From Novosphingobium sp. AAP83 (GTDB taxonomy: Bacteria; Pseudomonadota; Alphaproteobacteria; Sphingomonadales; Sphingomonadaceae): DNA of 64,000 nt. Shown here in pieces: positions 8,564-18,143 of this stretch. Made by a program: the position numbers and the translations under genes. Under the pieces are notes generated by a model, which ran no database searches, was not told where the DNA came from, and was given only the letters and a program-made list of their open reading frames with translations. How positions within the stretch are numbered: position 1 is the stretch's first letter; each line of letters starts with the position of its first letter. The stretch lies in contig NZ_LJHY01000019.1 in the NCBI RefSeq assembly GCF_001295795.1, forward strand, positions 1-64,000, written 5' to 3'.

Positions 8564-8917
8564 ATGGCAAAAGCTGATCGTCTCGAACGTCTCGACAAGC
8601 GCCGCGCCGAAATGGAAGCGGATTATCTTGAAGCCCTGATCGAGGCCCTGCGCGTGACGGCGGCGGGCAAGTGGGGGCTGTTCGATCACAATGCCGACAA
8701 GATCATGCGGGCGGCCACCGCGCCGGTAATCGAAAACTTGCAGGCAATCGCCGACGATATTGCCGAGGCGCGCGAAACGCTGTTCATGGAACCGTTCACG
8801 CTGCACGAGGAGTTCCTCGCTGCACGCGGCAAACCCGGCGCGCATGCCGTGGGCGAACCCAAGCAGGCGCGGGCGTGGCTGGAGCGGTTGAGGCTGGCGG
8901 AAAAACCGCCAACCTGA
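8564..8917 (+). CDS. Conserved hypothetical protein, helical
   Basis: This is a 117-residue charged protein predicted to be mostly helical (MAKADRLERLDKRRAEMEAD start, then EALIEALRVTAAGKWGLFDHN). The segment AAGKWGLFDHN looks conserved and may mark a small DUF family. The ATG at 8564 is preferred over longer in-frame starts because those would run into the AraC gene. No domain was recognised. It converges on prs, 7 bases away. Confidence 0.65.
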   Translation: MAKADRLERLDKRRAEMEADYLEALIEALRVTAAGKWGLFDHNADKIMRAATAPVIENLQAIADDIAEARETLFMEPFTLHEEFLAARGKPGAHAVGEPKQARAWLERLRLAEKPPT

Positions 8918-8924
8918 CCCGCTA

Positions 8925-9860
8925 TCAATCAAACAGGCTGGAAACCGAGCTTTCATCGGCGATACGGCGCACAGCCTCACCGATCAGCGGCGCGATGGTG
9001 AGCACGCGGATGCGATCACACGATGCGGTGGCCTCGGTTGCCATGATCGTATCGGTGATAACCAGTTCTTTCAGCGCAGACCCTGCGACGCGGGCCACCG
9101 CGCCGCCCGAAAGCACGCCGTGGGTAATATAGGCTGAAACGCCGGCAGCCCCTGCATCAAGCAGCGCTTGCGCGGCATTGCACAAGGTGCCGCCCGAATC
9201 GATGATATCATCGATCAGGATGCACATGCGGCCCTTCACATCGCCGATGATGTTCATCACTTCGGACTGGCCGGGACGGTCACGCCGTTTATCCACAATG
9301 GCCAGTGGCGCGTTGTTGAGCCGCTTGGCCAGCGAACGGGCGCGGACCACACCGCCGACGTCGGGCGAGACAACCATCAGTTCTTGCGAACCGTAACGCG
9401 TCTGGATGTCTGCTGCCATGACAGGCGCGGCAAACAGGTTGTCGGTCGGGATATCGAAGAAGCCCTGAATCTGGCCTGCGTGCAGATCGACCGCCAATAC
9501 GCGATCCGCGCCAGCCGTGGTGATCAGGTTCGAAACCAGCTTGGCAGAAATCGGGGTGCGCGGACCGGGCTTACGGTCTTGGCGGGCATAGCCGAAATAG
9601 GGGACCACCGCCGTAATCCGCTTGGCCGAGGCGCGGCGCAGCGCATCAATGCAGATCAACAGTTCGAGCAGATTGTCGTTTGCGGGATAGCTGGTTGATT
9701 GCACAACGAACACGTCTTCGCCGCGCACGTTTTCGTGAATTTCGACGAACACTTCCTCATCGGCAAAGCGACGCACGCTGACGTTGGTCAACGGCACTTC
9801 GAGATAAGCCGAAATGGCGCGAGCAAGCGGCAGGTTTGAGTTGCCGGTCATGATCTTCAT
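8925..9860 (-). CDS. prs: Ribose-phosphate pyrophosphokinase
   Basis: Prs makes PRPP from ribose 5-phosphate and ATP, feeding nucleotide, histidine, tryptophan and NAD synthesis. The 311-residue protein ([20 protein letters not shown] start) matches the usual family length. It has the ATP-binding flexible loop region after [15 protein letters not shown], the motif [12 protein letters not shown], and the PRPP loop [13 protein letters not shown]. The open frame extends 33 codons further upstream, but ATG 9860 matches family N-termini. nadE is divergent about 100 bp away. Confidence 0.97.
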   Translation of the reverse strand: MKIMTGNSNLPLARAISAYLEVPLTNVSVRRFADEEVFVEIHENVRGEDVFVVQSTSYPANDNLLELLICIDALRRASAKRITAVVPYFGYARQDRKPGPRTPISAKLVSNLITTAGADRVLAVDLHAGQIQGFFDIPTDNLFAAPVMAADIQTRYGSQELMVVSPDVGGVVRARSLAKRLNNAPLAIVDKRRDRPGQSEVMNIIGDVKGRMCILIDDIIDSGGTLCNAAQALLDAGAAGVSAYITHGVLSGGAVARVAGSALKELVITDTIMATEATASCDRIRVLTIAPLIGEAVRRIADESSVSSLFD

Positions 9861-9961
9861 GCGTACGATTCCCTCGAATTCGTTCCCCAAGGGGCCATTA
9901 ACCCAAGATGACAGGTTTGCAACTCTTGCAGGCCATGGGGTTTGCCGCCTAGTGATCAAAT

Positions 9962-11629
9962 ATGGCCGATACGATCAAGATAACCCTCGCCCAGCTCAAC
10001 CAATCGGTTGGCGACCTTGCCGCAAATGCTGCCGCGATGCTGGCAGTGCGCGAAAGCGCGCGCGATAGCGATCTGATCGTCTATCCCGAACTGCAACTGA
10101 TCGGTTATCCCCCTGAAGATCTGATCATGAAGCCCGCGCTGATCGAGCGCGCGGCGGCGGAATTGCAGAAACTGGCGGAGGTGACCGCCGATGGTGGCCC
10201 CGCGATGCTGGTGGGATCGGTGTTCGTGCGCGATGGCGCGCTGCATAATGGCGTGGCGCTGCTGGAAGGGGGGCGGATTGCCGCGACTCGCTTCAAATAC
10301 GAATTGCCCAATTACGGCACTTTCGATGAAAAGCGCTATTTCATGCCCGGCCCCCTGCCCGAACCGGTGCTGTTCAAAGGCGCGATGATCGGGTTGCCGA
10401 TATGCGAGGACATCTGGCAGCCCGATGTTTGCCGCCATTTGGCCGAACAGGGCGCGGAAATCTTTATCTGCGTAAACGGCAGCCCTTATGAGATCGACAA
10501 GGATGTGTTGCGCATTGATGGTGTGGCCAAGCGCCGCGCGATCGATACCGGCATCCCGCTCGTCTATCTCAACCGCGTGGGCGGGCAGGACGAGATCGTG
10601 TTCGATGGCGCCAGCTTTGTCGTCGGCCCCGAAGGCGCGCTGTGGGTGCAGATGCCCGATTGGGAAGAATCGATTGTCACCACGGCCTGGACGAAATCAC
10701 AATTCGGCACCGCCCACCGCTGGCGCTGTGAATCGGGCGCGGTTCACGATCTGGCCGAGCATCCCGAAGATATCTATTGCGCGATGGTACTGGCCCTGCG
10801 CGATTATGTGAACAAGAACCGCTTCCCCGGTGTGGTCTTAGGCCTTTCGGGCGGGATCGATTCGGCGATCTGCGCGGCCATCGCGGTGGATGCCTTGGGC
10901 GCAGACCGGGTGTGGTGCGTGATGCTGCCCAGCATCTATACCAGCCAGGAAAGCCTTGATGATGCAGAAGGCTGCGCCAGGATGCTGGGCGTGAAGCTGG
11001 ACACCGTGCCGATCAATCCGGCGGTGCTGGGCTTTGATGAGATGCTCGCCCCCGTCTTTGCTGGCAAGCAGCCCGATACCACCGAAGAGAACATCCAGTC
11101 GCGTATTCGCGGTGTGACGCTGATGGCGCTATCCAACAAGTTTGGCCCGATGCTGGTGACCACCGGCAACAAGAGCGAGATGAGCGTCGGTTACGCCACG
11201 ATCTATGGCGACATGAACGGCGGCTATAACCCGCTGAAAGACGCCTATAAAACTACTGTCTTTGCAGTTTCGCAGTGGCGCAATGGCAAGCGCCCGAAGA
11301 TCGGCCTTGGCCCCGATGGCCCGGTAATGCCCGAACGCATCATCACCAAACCGCCCAGCGCCGAACTGCGCCCCGACCAGAAAGATTCGGATTCGCTGCC
11401 GCCTTATGATGTGCTGGACGCGATCCTTACCGGGCTGGTCGAGAACGAGAAGTCGGTGGACCAGATTGTGGGCGAAGGGTTTGATCGCGCCACGGTCGTA
11501 CGGATCGAGCGTTTGCTGAACATCGCGGAATACAAGCGCCGCCAAGCCCCTCCCGGCGTAAAACTGGGCGCGCGCAATTATGGCCGCGACCGGCGCTATC
11601 CGATCACGCATGGTTTCCGCACGGGCTGA
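9962..11629 (+). CDS. nadE: Glutamine-dependent NAD+ synthetase
   Basis: NadE amidates nicotinic acid adenine dinucleotide to NAD+, drawing ammonia from glutamine. The 555-residue protein is the two-domain form. The N-terminal nitrilase-like glutaminase (residues 1-270) has the Glu-Lys-Cys triad in [30 protein letters not shown] and GLPICEDIW. The C-terminal N-type ATP pyrophosphatase has the PP-loop LSGGIDSA. The length is normal and the gene is intact. Confidence 0.97.
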   Translation: MADTIKITLAQLNQSVGDLAANAAAMLAVRESARDSDLIVYPELQLIGYPPEDLIMKPALIERAAAELQKLAEVTADGGPAMLVGSVFVRDGALHNGVALLEGGRIAATRFKYELPNYGTFDEKRYFMPGPLPEPVLFKGAMIGLPICEDIWQPDVCRHLAEQGAEIFICVNGSPYEIDKDVLRIDGVAKRRAIDTGIPLVYLNRVGGQDEIVFDGASFVVGPEGALWVQMPDWEESIVTTAWTKSQFGTAHRWRCESGAVHDLAEHPEDIYCAMVLALRDYVNKNRFPGVVLGLSGGIDSAICAAIAVDALGADRVWCVMLPSIYTSQESLDDAEGCARMLGVKLDTVPINPAVLGFDEMLAPVFAGKQPDTTEENIQSRIRGVTLMALSNKFGPMLVTTGNKSEMSVGYATIYGDMNGGYNPLKDAYKTTVFAVSQWRNGKRPKIGLGPDGPVMPERIITKPPSAELRPDQKDSDSLPPYDVLDAILTGLVENEKSVDQIVGEGFDRATVVRIERLLNIAEYKRRQAPPGVKLGARNYGRDRRYPITHGFRTG

Positions 11630-11634
11630 CTTGT

Positions 11635-11692
11635 TGCGAATGATTCTCATTGACGGGCGCGCGGAGAGAGCCTAACTTGCGAGTCATTCGCA
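11635..11692 (+). promoter_or_regulatory. Two Fur-type operators
   Basis: Two palindromes of the Fur 7-1-7 form sit in the gap between nadE and the next small gene. TGCGAAT-G-ATTCTCA lies at 11635-11649 and TGCGAGT-C-ATTCGCA at 11678-11692; the second extends to TTGCGA...TCGCAA. Their centres are 43 bp apart, about four helical turns. The second lies 14 bp before the ATG at 11707, so binding should block expression of that gene. Resemblance to TGATAAT-N-ATTATCA is seen in the sequence; binding by Fur is inferred. Confidence 0.7.
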
Positions 11693-11706
11693 AGAAAGGA
11701 TTCCCC

Positions 11707-12141
11707 ATGTCTGCAAGCGGTTCTGCCACCCTGTTTCCGGCCACGGTCGAAAAGCTGGCGCGTCCCCACGATGTGCGCGGGCTTTCACTGAACGGGTTGC
11801 ACATGGTCATGGCGATGCGGCTTTGTGCGCTGTTCGAACAGGCAGGGCGAGATCCCGTGGCAGACCTTGCGCGGCGCTATCGCAGTATCGAGGCGGCCTG
11901 CGCGGTGCACGGACTGGTCCGGACGATCAAACAGGTCTGGCCTGAGCCGTTCATGGTCAACCGCCCTTGCTGCCACGCGATGACGCCTGATGAGGTAACG
12001 CTTTCCACGCTGGTCCGCGCCGCGCGGTCCGCAGATCGTGAAGGCTTTGCGCAGGCGGTTGACGGCTTTGTGCGGGCAGAGCGGCATGGTGCCCTTTATG
12101 AGGCAACTGTTCACGCAGTTGCACTGCTCCCTTCCCCTTGA
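11707..12141 (+). CDS. Small DUF6628-like protein under probable Fur control
   Basis: This is a 144-residue protein with a ribosome-binding site (AAGAAAGGA) 7 bases before ATG 11707. The segment VNRPCCHAMTPDEVTL with its Cys-Cys pair resembles the RxxVxPCCCPRMTxDE core of DUF6628-type proteins, whose function is unknown to me. Two Fur-type boxes precede it, so expression during iron limitation is expected, and the CCH cluster could bind metal. It runs up to gltX with a 26-bp gap. Family membership is tentative. Confidence 0.7.
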   Translation: MSASGSATLFPATVEKLARPHDVRGLSLNGLHMVMAMRLCALFEQAGRDPVADLARRYRSIEAACAVHGLVRTIKQVWPEPFMVNRPCCHAMTPDEVTLSTLVRAARSADREGFAQAVDGFVRAERHGALYEATVHAVALLPSP

Positions 12142-12167
12142 GCGCGGTTGGCGATAGGGCGGACGCC

Positions 12168-13496
12168 ATGACCACGGTAACGCGCTTCGCCCCATCACCC
12201 ACCGGCAAACTGCATGTCGGCAATGTCCGCACCGCCCTGCACAACTGGCTGCTGGCCAAGAAGACCGGCGGCAAGTTCCTGCTGCGGATCGACGATACCG
12301 ATGCCGAGCGCAGCCGCGAGGAGCACGTCCATTCGATCCGCGCCGATCTGGCATGGCTGGGGCTGACGGTTGATGGCGAGGAGCGCCAATCGCTGCGCTT
12401 TGAAATCTATGAGCGCGAATTCCAGCGGCTGGTGGAGGCTGGCCGGATTTACCGCGCTTATGAAAGCTCGCAGGAGCTTGATCTCAAGCGCAAGGTGCTG
12501 CTGGGGCGCGGGCTGCCGCCAATCTATGACCGCGCCGCGCTGAAGCTGACCGAAGCTGACCATGCGGCAAAGGCGGCGGCGGGCGAGAAGCCGCATTGGC
12601 GTTTCCTGCTTGACCATGACCAGCCGATCACGTGGGACGATGGCATTCGCGGGGTGCAGAACTTCGATGCGCGCCAGATGTCCGATCCCGTCATCCGCCG
12701 CGCCGATGGATCGTGGCTCTATATGCTGCCATCGGCGATTGACGATATCGCGATGGGCGTGACCGATGTTTTGCGCGGGGAAGACCATGTTTCGAACACC
12801 GCGACGCAGCTTCAGATGTTCACCGCTTTGGGTGCAACGCCGCCGCGCTTTGCGCATGAGGCGCTGCTGACGGGGAGCGAGGGCAAGCTTTCCAAGCGGC
12901 TGGGCGCGCTGGGCATGGCGGATTTCCGCGAACAGGGGATCGAACCCGAAGCCATCGTGACGCTGCTGGCGCGGCTGGGCACGTCCGATCCGGTGGACCC
13001 GGCGCTTGATGTGGATGCGCTGGCCGCCAGTTTTGACCTGTCGCGCTTTGGGCGTGCGCCCGCGCGGTTTGATGAGGCGGACCTGCATCGCGTGAATGCG
13101 CAGATCGTGCACCGCCTGCCCTACGCCCGCGTGGCGCATTTGCTGCCCGAGGGCATGGGCGAAGTGGCGTGGGAGGTGATCCGCCCCAACCTTGCCCATA
13201 TCGATGAGGCCAAGGGCTGGTGGCAGGTGGTAACGGGGCCGGTTACCGCGCCCGCGTTTGACGATGAGACGCGCGCATTTCTGGATCAGGCAGCCGCGCT
13301 GGCCGCGACGCTTGATTGGGCCAGCGATCCGTGGCGCGCGCTGACATCGGCGTTGAAGGACAGCACGGGACGCAAGGGCAAGGCGCTGTTTCTGCCGCTG
13401 CGCCAGGCACTTACCGGACAGGACCACGGCCCTGAAATGGCGGCGCTGCTTCCCCTGATTGCGCAGGATGAAGCGGTGCGCCGCCTTTCGGCCTGA
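12168..13496 (+). CDS. gltX: Glutamate--tRNA ligase
   Basis: This is a class I aminoacyl-tRNA synthetase that charges tRNA-Glu and, in organisms lacking GlnRS, often tRNA-Gln. The 442-residue protein has the HIGH-like motif in PSPTGKLHVGNVRTAL and the KMSKS-like KLSKR (about residues 241-245). Alphaproteobacteria commonly have two GltX copies, and this may be either. No zinc-binding Cys cluster is seen in the SC-fold region. ATG 12168 is preferred over the upstream TTG at 12138, which would overlap the previous gene. Confidence 0.93.
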   Translation: MTTVTRFAPSPTGKLHVGNVRTALHNWLLAKKTGGKFLLRIDDTDAERSREEHVHSIRADLAWLGLTVDGEERQSLRFEIYEREFQRLVEAGRIYRAYESSQELDLKRKVLLGRGLPPIYDRAALKLTEADHAAKAAAGEKPHWRFLLDHDQPITWDDGIRGVQNFDARQMSDPVIRRADGSWLYMLPSAIDDIAMGVTDVLRGEDHVSNTATQLQMFTALGATPPRFAHEALLTGSEGKLSKRLGALGMADFREQGIEPEAIVTLLARLGTSDPVDPALDVDALAASFDLSRFGRAPARFDEADLHRVNAQIVHRLPYARVAHLLPEGMGEVAWEVIRPNLAHIDEAKGWWQVVTGPVTAPAFDDETRAFLDQAAALAATLDWASDPWRALTSALKDSTGRKGKALFLPLRQALTGQDHGPEMAALLPLIAQDEAVRRLSA

Positions 13497-13497
13497 G

Positions 13498-15321
13498 TTA
13501 CTCGACCGTCACCGACTTGGCCAGATTGCGCGGCTGATCGACGTCGGTGCCTTTGGCGACGGCGACGTGATAGGCGAGCAATTGCACCGGCACGGCATAG
13601 ACCAGCGGCGCGATCAGCGGGTGGACTTTGGGCATTTCGATGGTGGCAAGGCACCCCTCACCCGCCTCGGCAATGCCCTCTGCGTCGGAAATCAGCACAA
13701 CCTTGCCGCCGCGTGCGCGCACTTCCTGCATGTTCGAAACGGTCTTTTCAAACAGCGGGCCTGACGGGGCGAGGACGATCACCGGAACCTGATCATCGAT
13801 CAGGGCGATGGGGCCGTGCTTCATCTCGCCGCTGGCATAGCCTTCGGCGTGGATATAGCTGATTTCCTTGAGCTTTAGCGCGCCTTCCAGCGCCAGCGGA
13901 TAATCCGCCCCGCGCCCGAGATAGAGCACATCGCGCGCAGGCACGATCAGGTGCGCCATCGCGGCGATCTCGTCATCATGCGCCAGCGCAGCGTTCAAGG
14001 CGGATGGCACTTCGATCAGATGTTCGACGATTTCTGCTTCTTCCGCGCGGTTCATCCGCCCGCGCTTTACCGCAAGGTGCGCGGCCAAGGCGGCGAGAAC
14101 CGCAAGCTGGCAGGTGAACGCCTTGGTAGAGGCAACGCCGATTTCGGGGCCGGCGTGGGTGGGCAGCAGCAGGTCTGCCTCGCGCGCCATCGTGCTGGTG
14201 GGCACATTGACGACGACCGCGATGGTCTGGCCCGCCGCCTTGCAGTGGCGCAGCGCGGCCAAAGTATCCGCCGTTTCGCCACTTTGCGAGATGAACAGCG
14301 AGAGGCCGCCGTCTTCGAGCACTGGATCGCGATAGCGGAATTCGGAGGCCACATCGATATCGACGGGAAGCCTTGCGAATTGTTCGAACCAGTATTTGGC
14401 AACCATCGCGGCATAGAAACTGGTGCCGCAAGCGACGATGGTGACGCGGTTGATCTTGGCCAGATCGAAATCAATCTGCGGCAGCGCGACCGTCTGTTCC
14501 ACGCGGCGCAAATAGCTGCGCAGGGTTTGCGCGACGACCACCGGCTGTTCGAAGATTTCCTTCTGCATGAAGTGGCGGTAATTGCCCTTTTCGATGGCAG
14601 CCGCCGTGGCGCCCGAGGCGACAATCGGGCGCTCGACAACCGCATTACCGGCATCGAAAATCTGCGCGCCATCGCGGGTGATGACCACCCAATCGCCCTC
14701 TTCAAGATAGGTGATCTTCTGCGTGAGCGGCGCGAGCGCCAGCGCATCGGAGCCGAGATAAGTCTCGCCATCGCCATAGCCCACGACCAGAGGCGAGCCG
14801 AGGCGCGCGCCGATCAGCATATCGTCATGCGTGCGGAACGCGATGGCCAGCGCAAACGCGCCTCGCAATTGCGGCAGCACGGCCTTGACCGCATCTTGCG
14901 GAGAAAGGCCCGCTTCGACCTGTTCGGAAACGAGGTGCGCGACGACTTCGGTATCAGTCTCGCTTTCAAACGTGCGGCCGCGCGCGGTCAGCGCTTCACG
15001 CAAGGGTTTGAAGTTTTCGATGATGCCGTTGTGGACCAGCGCGACCTGTTCCGTCGCATGCGGGTGCGCGTTGCTGGTGGTGGGTGCACCGTGCGTAGCC
15101 CAGCGGGTGTGCGCAATGCCGATCAGGCCTTGGGCCGGATGGCGCGCCAGTTCGATCACCAAATTGTTGAGCTTGCCCTCGGCCCTGCGGCGCACCAGTT
15201 GCCCACCTTCGACCAGGCAGACGCCCGCGCTGTCATAACCGCGATATTCCATGCGGCGCAGGCCATCGACCAGCCGGTCAGCGACCTGTTCCTTGCCAAC
15301 AATTCCGATAATTCCGCACAT
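13498..15321 (-). CDS. glmS: Glutamine--fructose-6-phosphate aminotransferase
   Basis: GlmS makes glucosamine 6-phosphate, the first step to UDP-GlcNAc for peptidoglycan and lipopolysaccharide. The 607-residue protein starts with the processed catalytic Cys (MCGIIGIVG). A class II glutaminase domain (residues 2-220) is followed by two SIS domains, and the C-terminus ends in the conserved KSVTVE. It is convergent with gltX, one base apart. glmU, two steps later in the pathway, lies 3 kb away. Confidence 0.97.
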   Translation of the reverse strand: MCGIIGIVGKEQVADRLVDGLRRMEYRGYDSAGVCLVEGGQLVRRRAEGKLNNLVIELARHPAQGLIGIAHTRWATHGAPTTSNAHPHATEQVALVHNGIIENFKPLREALTARGRTFESETDTEVVAHLVSEQVEAGLSPQDAVKAVLPQLRGAFALAIAFRTHDDMLIGARLGSPLVVGYGDGETYLGSDALALAPLTQKITYLEEGDWVVITRDGAQIFDAGNAVVERPIVASGATAAAIEKGNYRHFMQKEIFEQPVVVAQTLRSYLRRVEQTVALPQIDFDLAKINRVTIVACGTSFYAAMVAKYWFEQFARLPVDIDVASEFRYRDPVLEDGGLSLFISQSGETADTLAALRHCKAAGQTIAVVVNVPTSTMAREADLLLPTHAGPEIGVASTKAFTCQLAVLAALAAHLAVKRGRMNRAEEAEIVEHLIEVPSALNAALAHDDEIAAMAHLIVPARDVLYLGRGADYPLALEGALKLKEISYIHAEGYASGEMKHGPIALIDDQVPVIVLAPSGPLFEKTVSNMQEVRARGGKVVLISDAEGIAEAGEGCLATIEMPKVHPLIAPLVYAVPVQLLAYHVAVAKGTDVDQPRNLAKSVTVE

Positions 15322-15447
15322 GGTTTATGCTTGATCCTGTCACTTCGCTTGGCAGCGCTATCGCACAAATAGGTTGGGAATGTCTTTCCAATCTTTGGGA
15401 TTGACCACTCTTGTGCTGCGGGAAAGTTTGCAGCTTATTCTTCGCGC

Positions 15448-16173
15448 CTAAACCGCGATCACAAACGTCACTTTGCTCATCGGTTTGACCGTGTTGTGGC
15501 GGACATCTGTGGAGAGCACGGTCAATCCGTGGCCCCGGAACCATGCCTGCCATTGGCGCACGGTCTTGAAGGTCAGCGGCATGGGCATCGAGACGATGGC
15601 CATTTTGCCGATGGCCTTATAGGCGCGGATGCTGCCCATCAGGATGTTGGAATAAAAATCGTTCCACACCACGAACGCCCATTGCCACGGGCTGAAATAG
15701 GTATCTTCGAAAATGATGATGCGTTTGCGGCACACGCGCTTCAATTCGGCCATCGCGCGGTCCTGATCGACGATGTGGTGCAGCACGAAAGCGGCCATGC
15801 CGATATCCACGCTTTTATCGGGCAGCGGTATGCGATCCCCATCAAACATCAGCACTTCAACATCATCATCGGTATAATCGATGATATCGATCCCGATGAT
15901 GTCCACATCATGGACGCTGGCGACGTTCTTGAGAAAATCCCCCCGCCCCGCGCCGAAATCGAGCACTTTTTCGCCCGCGCCGACATAGGCCTGCATCGCG
16001 CGCAGCCGCGCCGCGATTTCCTTGGCGCGGTTGCGCTGCTGCAGATCGTTCACCAACCCGCGCGGCATCAGCATATAGCCGACCAGCGTGAGGATCATCA
16101 GCGGAAAGTAAATCAGGCTCAGCGGCAGTCCGATCAGGAAGCGGACACGATCAGACATCGACGGCTGGTACAC
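15448..16173 (-). CDS. Class I SAM-dependent methyltransferase with N-terminal membrane segment
   Basis: This is a 241-residue protein. A hydrophobic stretch (about residues 12-34) suggests membrane anchoring. The SAM-binding motif I is VLDFGAGRGDF, followed by the acidic motif IIGIDIIDY and DKSVDIGMAAFVLHHI. The Methyltransf_11/25 type is clear but the substrate is not. GTG 16173 is favoured because AGGGGA lies 6 bases upstream of it; ATG 16158 is the alternative. It reads towards glmS on the same strand. Confidence 0.82.
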   Translation of the reverse strand: MYQPSMSDRVRFLIGLPLSLIYFPLMILTLVGYMLMPRGLVNDLQQRNRAKEIAARLRAMQAYVGAGEKVLDFGAGRGDFLKNVASVHDVDIIGIDIIDYTDDDVEVLMFDGDRIPLPDKSVDIGMAAFVLHHIVDQDRAMAELKRVCRKRIIIFEDTYFSPWQWAFVVWNDFYSNILMGSIRAYKAIGKMAIVSMPMPLTFKTVRQWQAWFRGHGLTVLSTDVRHNTVKPMSKVTFVIAV

Positions 16174-16289
16174 GCATTTCCCCTAGACGATCGCGAACCC
16201 GCCTGCGGCCCCACGCGATACGCCGCATATAAAGCGCGGGGGGAGATGACAAGGTGGCTGTGGGTCTGGGGGTGGGGGTGGGGTTTGGG

Positions 16290-16513
16290 GAATTTAGGGG
16301 TTTTCGCACCTGTCACCGTAATTCCTGTCACCGTAATTCCCAACCTGTCACCGTAATTCCCAGTCGTGTCACACGACCATTCGTCGTCAGTCAGAGCAGC
16401 CTACAGCTGCGATGAGATGAATGCTCCCGTGCACCAAGGCTACCTCACGCATCAGGTCAGCAAGGACGTGTTGGCTGGAACGCAGTCGTGAATGGTCGTG
16501 TGACACGACTGAT
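16290..16513. repeat. Left repeat cluster flanking the orphan gene
   Basis: Three parts can be seen. First, 16290-16324 is an imperfect inverted copy (31 of 35 matching) of 17980-18014. Second, the 17-mer CCTGTCACCGTAATTCC occurs three times, at 16309, 16324 and 16344. Third, a 15-bp palindrome GTCGTGTCACACGAC at 16363-16377 recurs in inverted orientation within 16490-16510. The stretch 16438-16513 is a direct repeat of 17848-17923. No gene is seen in this 450-bp gap between the methyltransferase and the orphan gene. Confidence 0.85.
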
Positions 16514-16625
16514 CTTTGATTGATTAAACCATTATGCTATGCACCAATCAGAAACGATCGTTGATTATACGGGAAGATAATCATATTGACTGGTTAAAAT
16601 TCTTGGGCTGGGAGTTGGGAACCAA

Positions 16626-17798
16626 ATGGAATTCAGCAAGGAGTTTGGGCAGTTTTTCATTCTGGGGGACTGCATCCAAAGGGCACAGCCTTTTAAGAGC
16701 TACCAGCTCAAGCATGACATTCTGTCTATGAAGATCATTGGTCACGAGGCAGCAAAAGGTGCCATCGCTGCCGTTCCGGGCAAGGACGGACTTTCAAGAG
16801 CTGCCGCCGGCGCAGTTTTAGGGTTCTTGGTTGCAGGGCCTGTGGGAACAGCAGTCGGTGCAAGCGCAGGTGTGGGCGCACCAAAGGGACAGCCGGGGCG
16901 GAATGCGACGGAAGAGACATTTACCCTTTTGGTTGAATTCCTAAAAGAAAACCCAAAAATACAGACGGCAACGGTTTCACGTGATGAGCTCTCTCAGCTT
17001 TCACCATACCTATCCGCAGCGAAAAAAATAGAAAACGAGACTACCCGGCGCCAAGAGGCACTGGAGGGCGAAAAACGAGAAGCTGAGCGGAAAAAGCGTG
17101 ATGAAGACCAGCGATCAGCATATCTCAAAAGTCAGTATGTAAAAGATGAAGATGATTTCGAGTTTAAAAAAGATGTGGCGAGAATGGTGTTAGCCCATTC
17201 ACTTGACCAAAACGCTGGCATAGAAAATGAAAAGGTCCAGTTCAGAAAAAAATTTACACATCTTTTGTCGCTAGATGTCCAAATTTCTGATAGTGATTTG
17301 AGCAATGCCTTGTCCTCGTTAAGGGCCACAGCCGCTTTACAAAGAAAGACTGCGCTCAGAGATCGATTTATTCACCATATCGATCATATGAGCCCAGAAT
17401 TTATTAAAAAAATTCATAAAACTGCGTTTTCGACGATGTGCAATTCTAGAAAAAATAACGGTTTTTTGAAGAACTTTGGTATTACCATTGTGGTTGTAGT
17501 GGGTGCTCTGGGCCTATTGCTTGCAATGCCAACAAATAAATCAACTGTTGATACAGGGCAAGTGGCAGCTTCCGATAAGGTCGGATCTGAGGGGGTGACC
17601 TCGAAGGATATTGAGCGAGGCAACTCTGGTGCGCCTGCTCTATCAAGTCCTGCTGATCAACCTGCTGCTGGCAGTGGTGTGACATATGACGGCACAAGCA
17701 GCGACAGGCAAAAATTTGTCGATGATTATGTCGAAAAAGAAATGGAAAAGGCTGATGCATTCTGCGCTAGGAACCCCGACTACGAAAGCTGCTGGTAG
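16626..17798 (+). CDS. Orphan membrane-anchored protein of unknown function, AT-rich
   Basis: This 390-residue protein has no recognised family. Residues 60-90 are a glycine-zipper-like hydrophobic stretch (GAVLGFLVAGPVGTAVGASA). Residues 125-185 are highly charged and likely coiled-coil. Residues 188-255 form a helical region that faintly recalls TerB-like domains (FKKDVARMVLAHSLDQN). A transmembrane helix follows (about 282-302), then a Ser/Gly-rich linker and a short charged tail. The codon use is much richer in A and T than any neighbour, and the gene is bracketed by repeats on both sides, so recent transfer is likely. ATG 16626 follows GGGAG; ATG 16729 (MKIIGHEAAKG) is an alternative start. 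Confidence 0.75.
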   Translation: MEFSKEFGQFFILGDCIQRAQPFKSYQLKHDILSMKIIGHEAAKGAIAAVPGKDGLSRAAAGAVLGFLVAGPVGTAVGASAGVGAPKGQPGRNATEETFTLLVEFLKENPKIQTATVSRDELSQLSPYLSAAKKIENETTRRQEALEGEKREAERKKRDEDQRSAYLKSQYVKDEDDFEFKKDVARMVLAHSLDQNAGIENEKVQFRKKFTHLLSLDVQISDSDLSNALSSLRATAALQRKTALRDRFIHHIDHMSPEFIKKIHKTAFSTMCNSRKNNGFLKNFGITIVVVVGALGLLLAMPTNKSTVDTGQVAASDKVGSEGVTSKDIERGNSGAPALSSPADQPAAGSGVTYDGTSSDRQKFVDDYVEKEMEKADAFCARNPDYESCW

Positions 17799-17847
17799 GT
17801 AGCATCTGCCATGAACTCTAACGTCGGACCACGACGAACGCCACTAC

Positions 17848-18014
17848 AGCCACCTCACGCCCCGGCTCAGCAAGGACGTGCTGGCTGGGACGCGGTCGTG
17901 AATGGTCGTGTGACACGACTGATTGTGGTCAAGGTGAGAGTGCGGATTGCATCGCCCCTGTCCCCTTCGTATGCTGAGGGAATTACGGTGACAGGCACGA
18001 AAACCCCTGAATTG
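17848..18014. repeat. Right repeat cluster flanking the orphan gene
   Basis: Bases 17848-17923 repeat 16438-16513 in direct orientation with about ten differences, including the GTCGTGTGACACGAC palindrome at 17905-17919. Bases 17980-18014 are the inverted partner of 16290-16324. Together the two clusters frame a segment of about 1.7 kb. No transposase or integrase lies between them. Confidence 0.85.
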
Positions 18015-18073
18015 CCAATAACCAAAGCCCTCATATAGCGTGTTGCCCCTATAGTTGCGCTGCTCTCCCGCTT

Positions 18074-18143
18074 CGTCATTCCCGCGAAGGCGGGAATCCA
18101 GGCTGGCGTTGTGCGCTGGATTCCCGCCTTCGCGGGAATGACG
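18074..18143. repeat. Nested REP-like palindrome
   Basis: Two 28-bp arms are perfect inverted copies of each other around a 14-bp spacer. Each arm contains its own palindrome, ATTCCCGC-GAAG-GCGGGAAT. This is the widespread extragenic ATTCCCGC...GCGGGAAT type found in many proteobacteria. It could fold as one long hairpin or two small ones and may act as a terminator or RNA-stability element between the orphan gene and glmU. Confidence 0.9.

Noticed and set aside
13951..15372. A 473-codon plus-strand open frame over glmS
   Set aside because: glmS on the minus strand is full length with all motifs; the plus frame has no family likeness.
16309..16360. CRISPR array, suggested by three copies of a 17-bp sequence
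   Set aside because: The copies overlap or are separated by only 3 bp, there are no spacers of constant length, and no cas genes are in the window.
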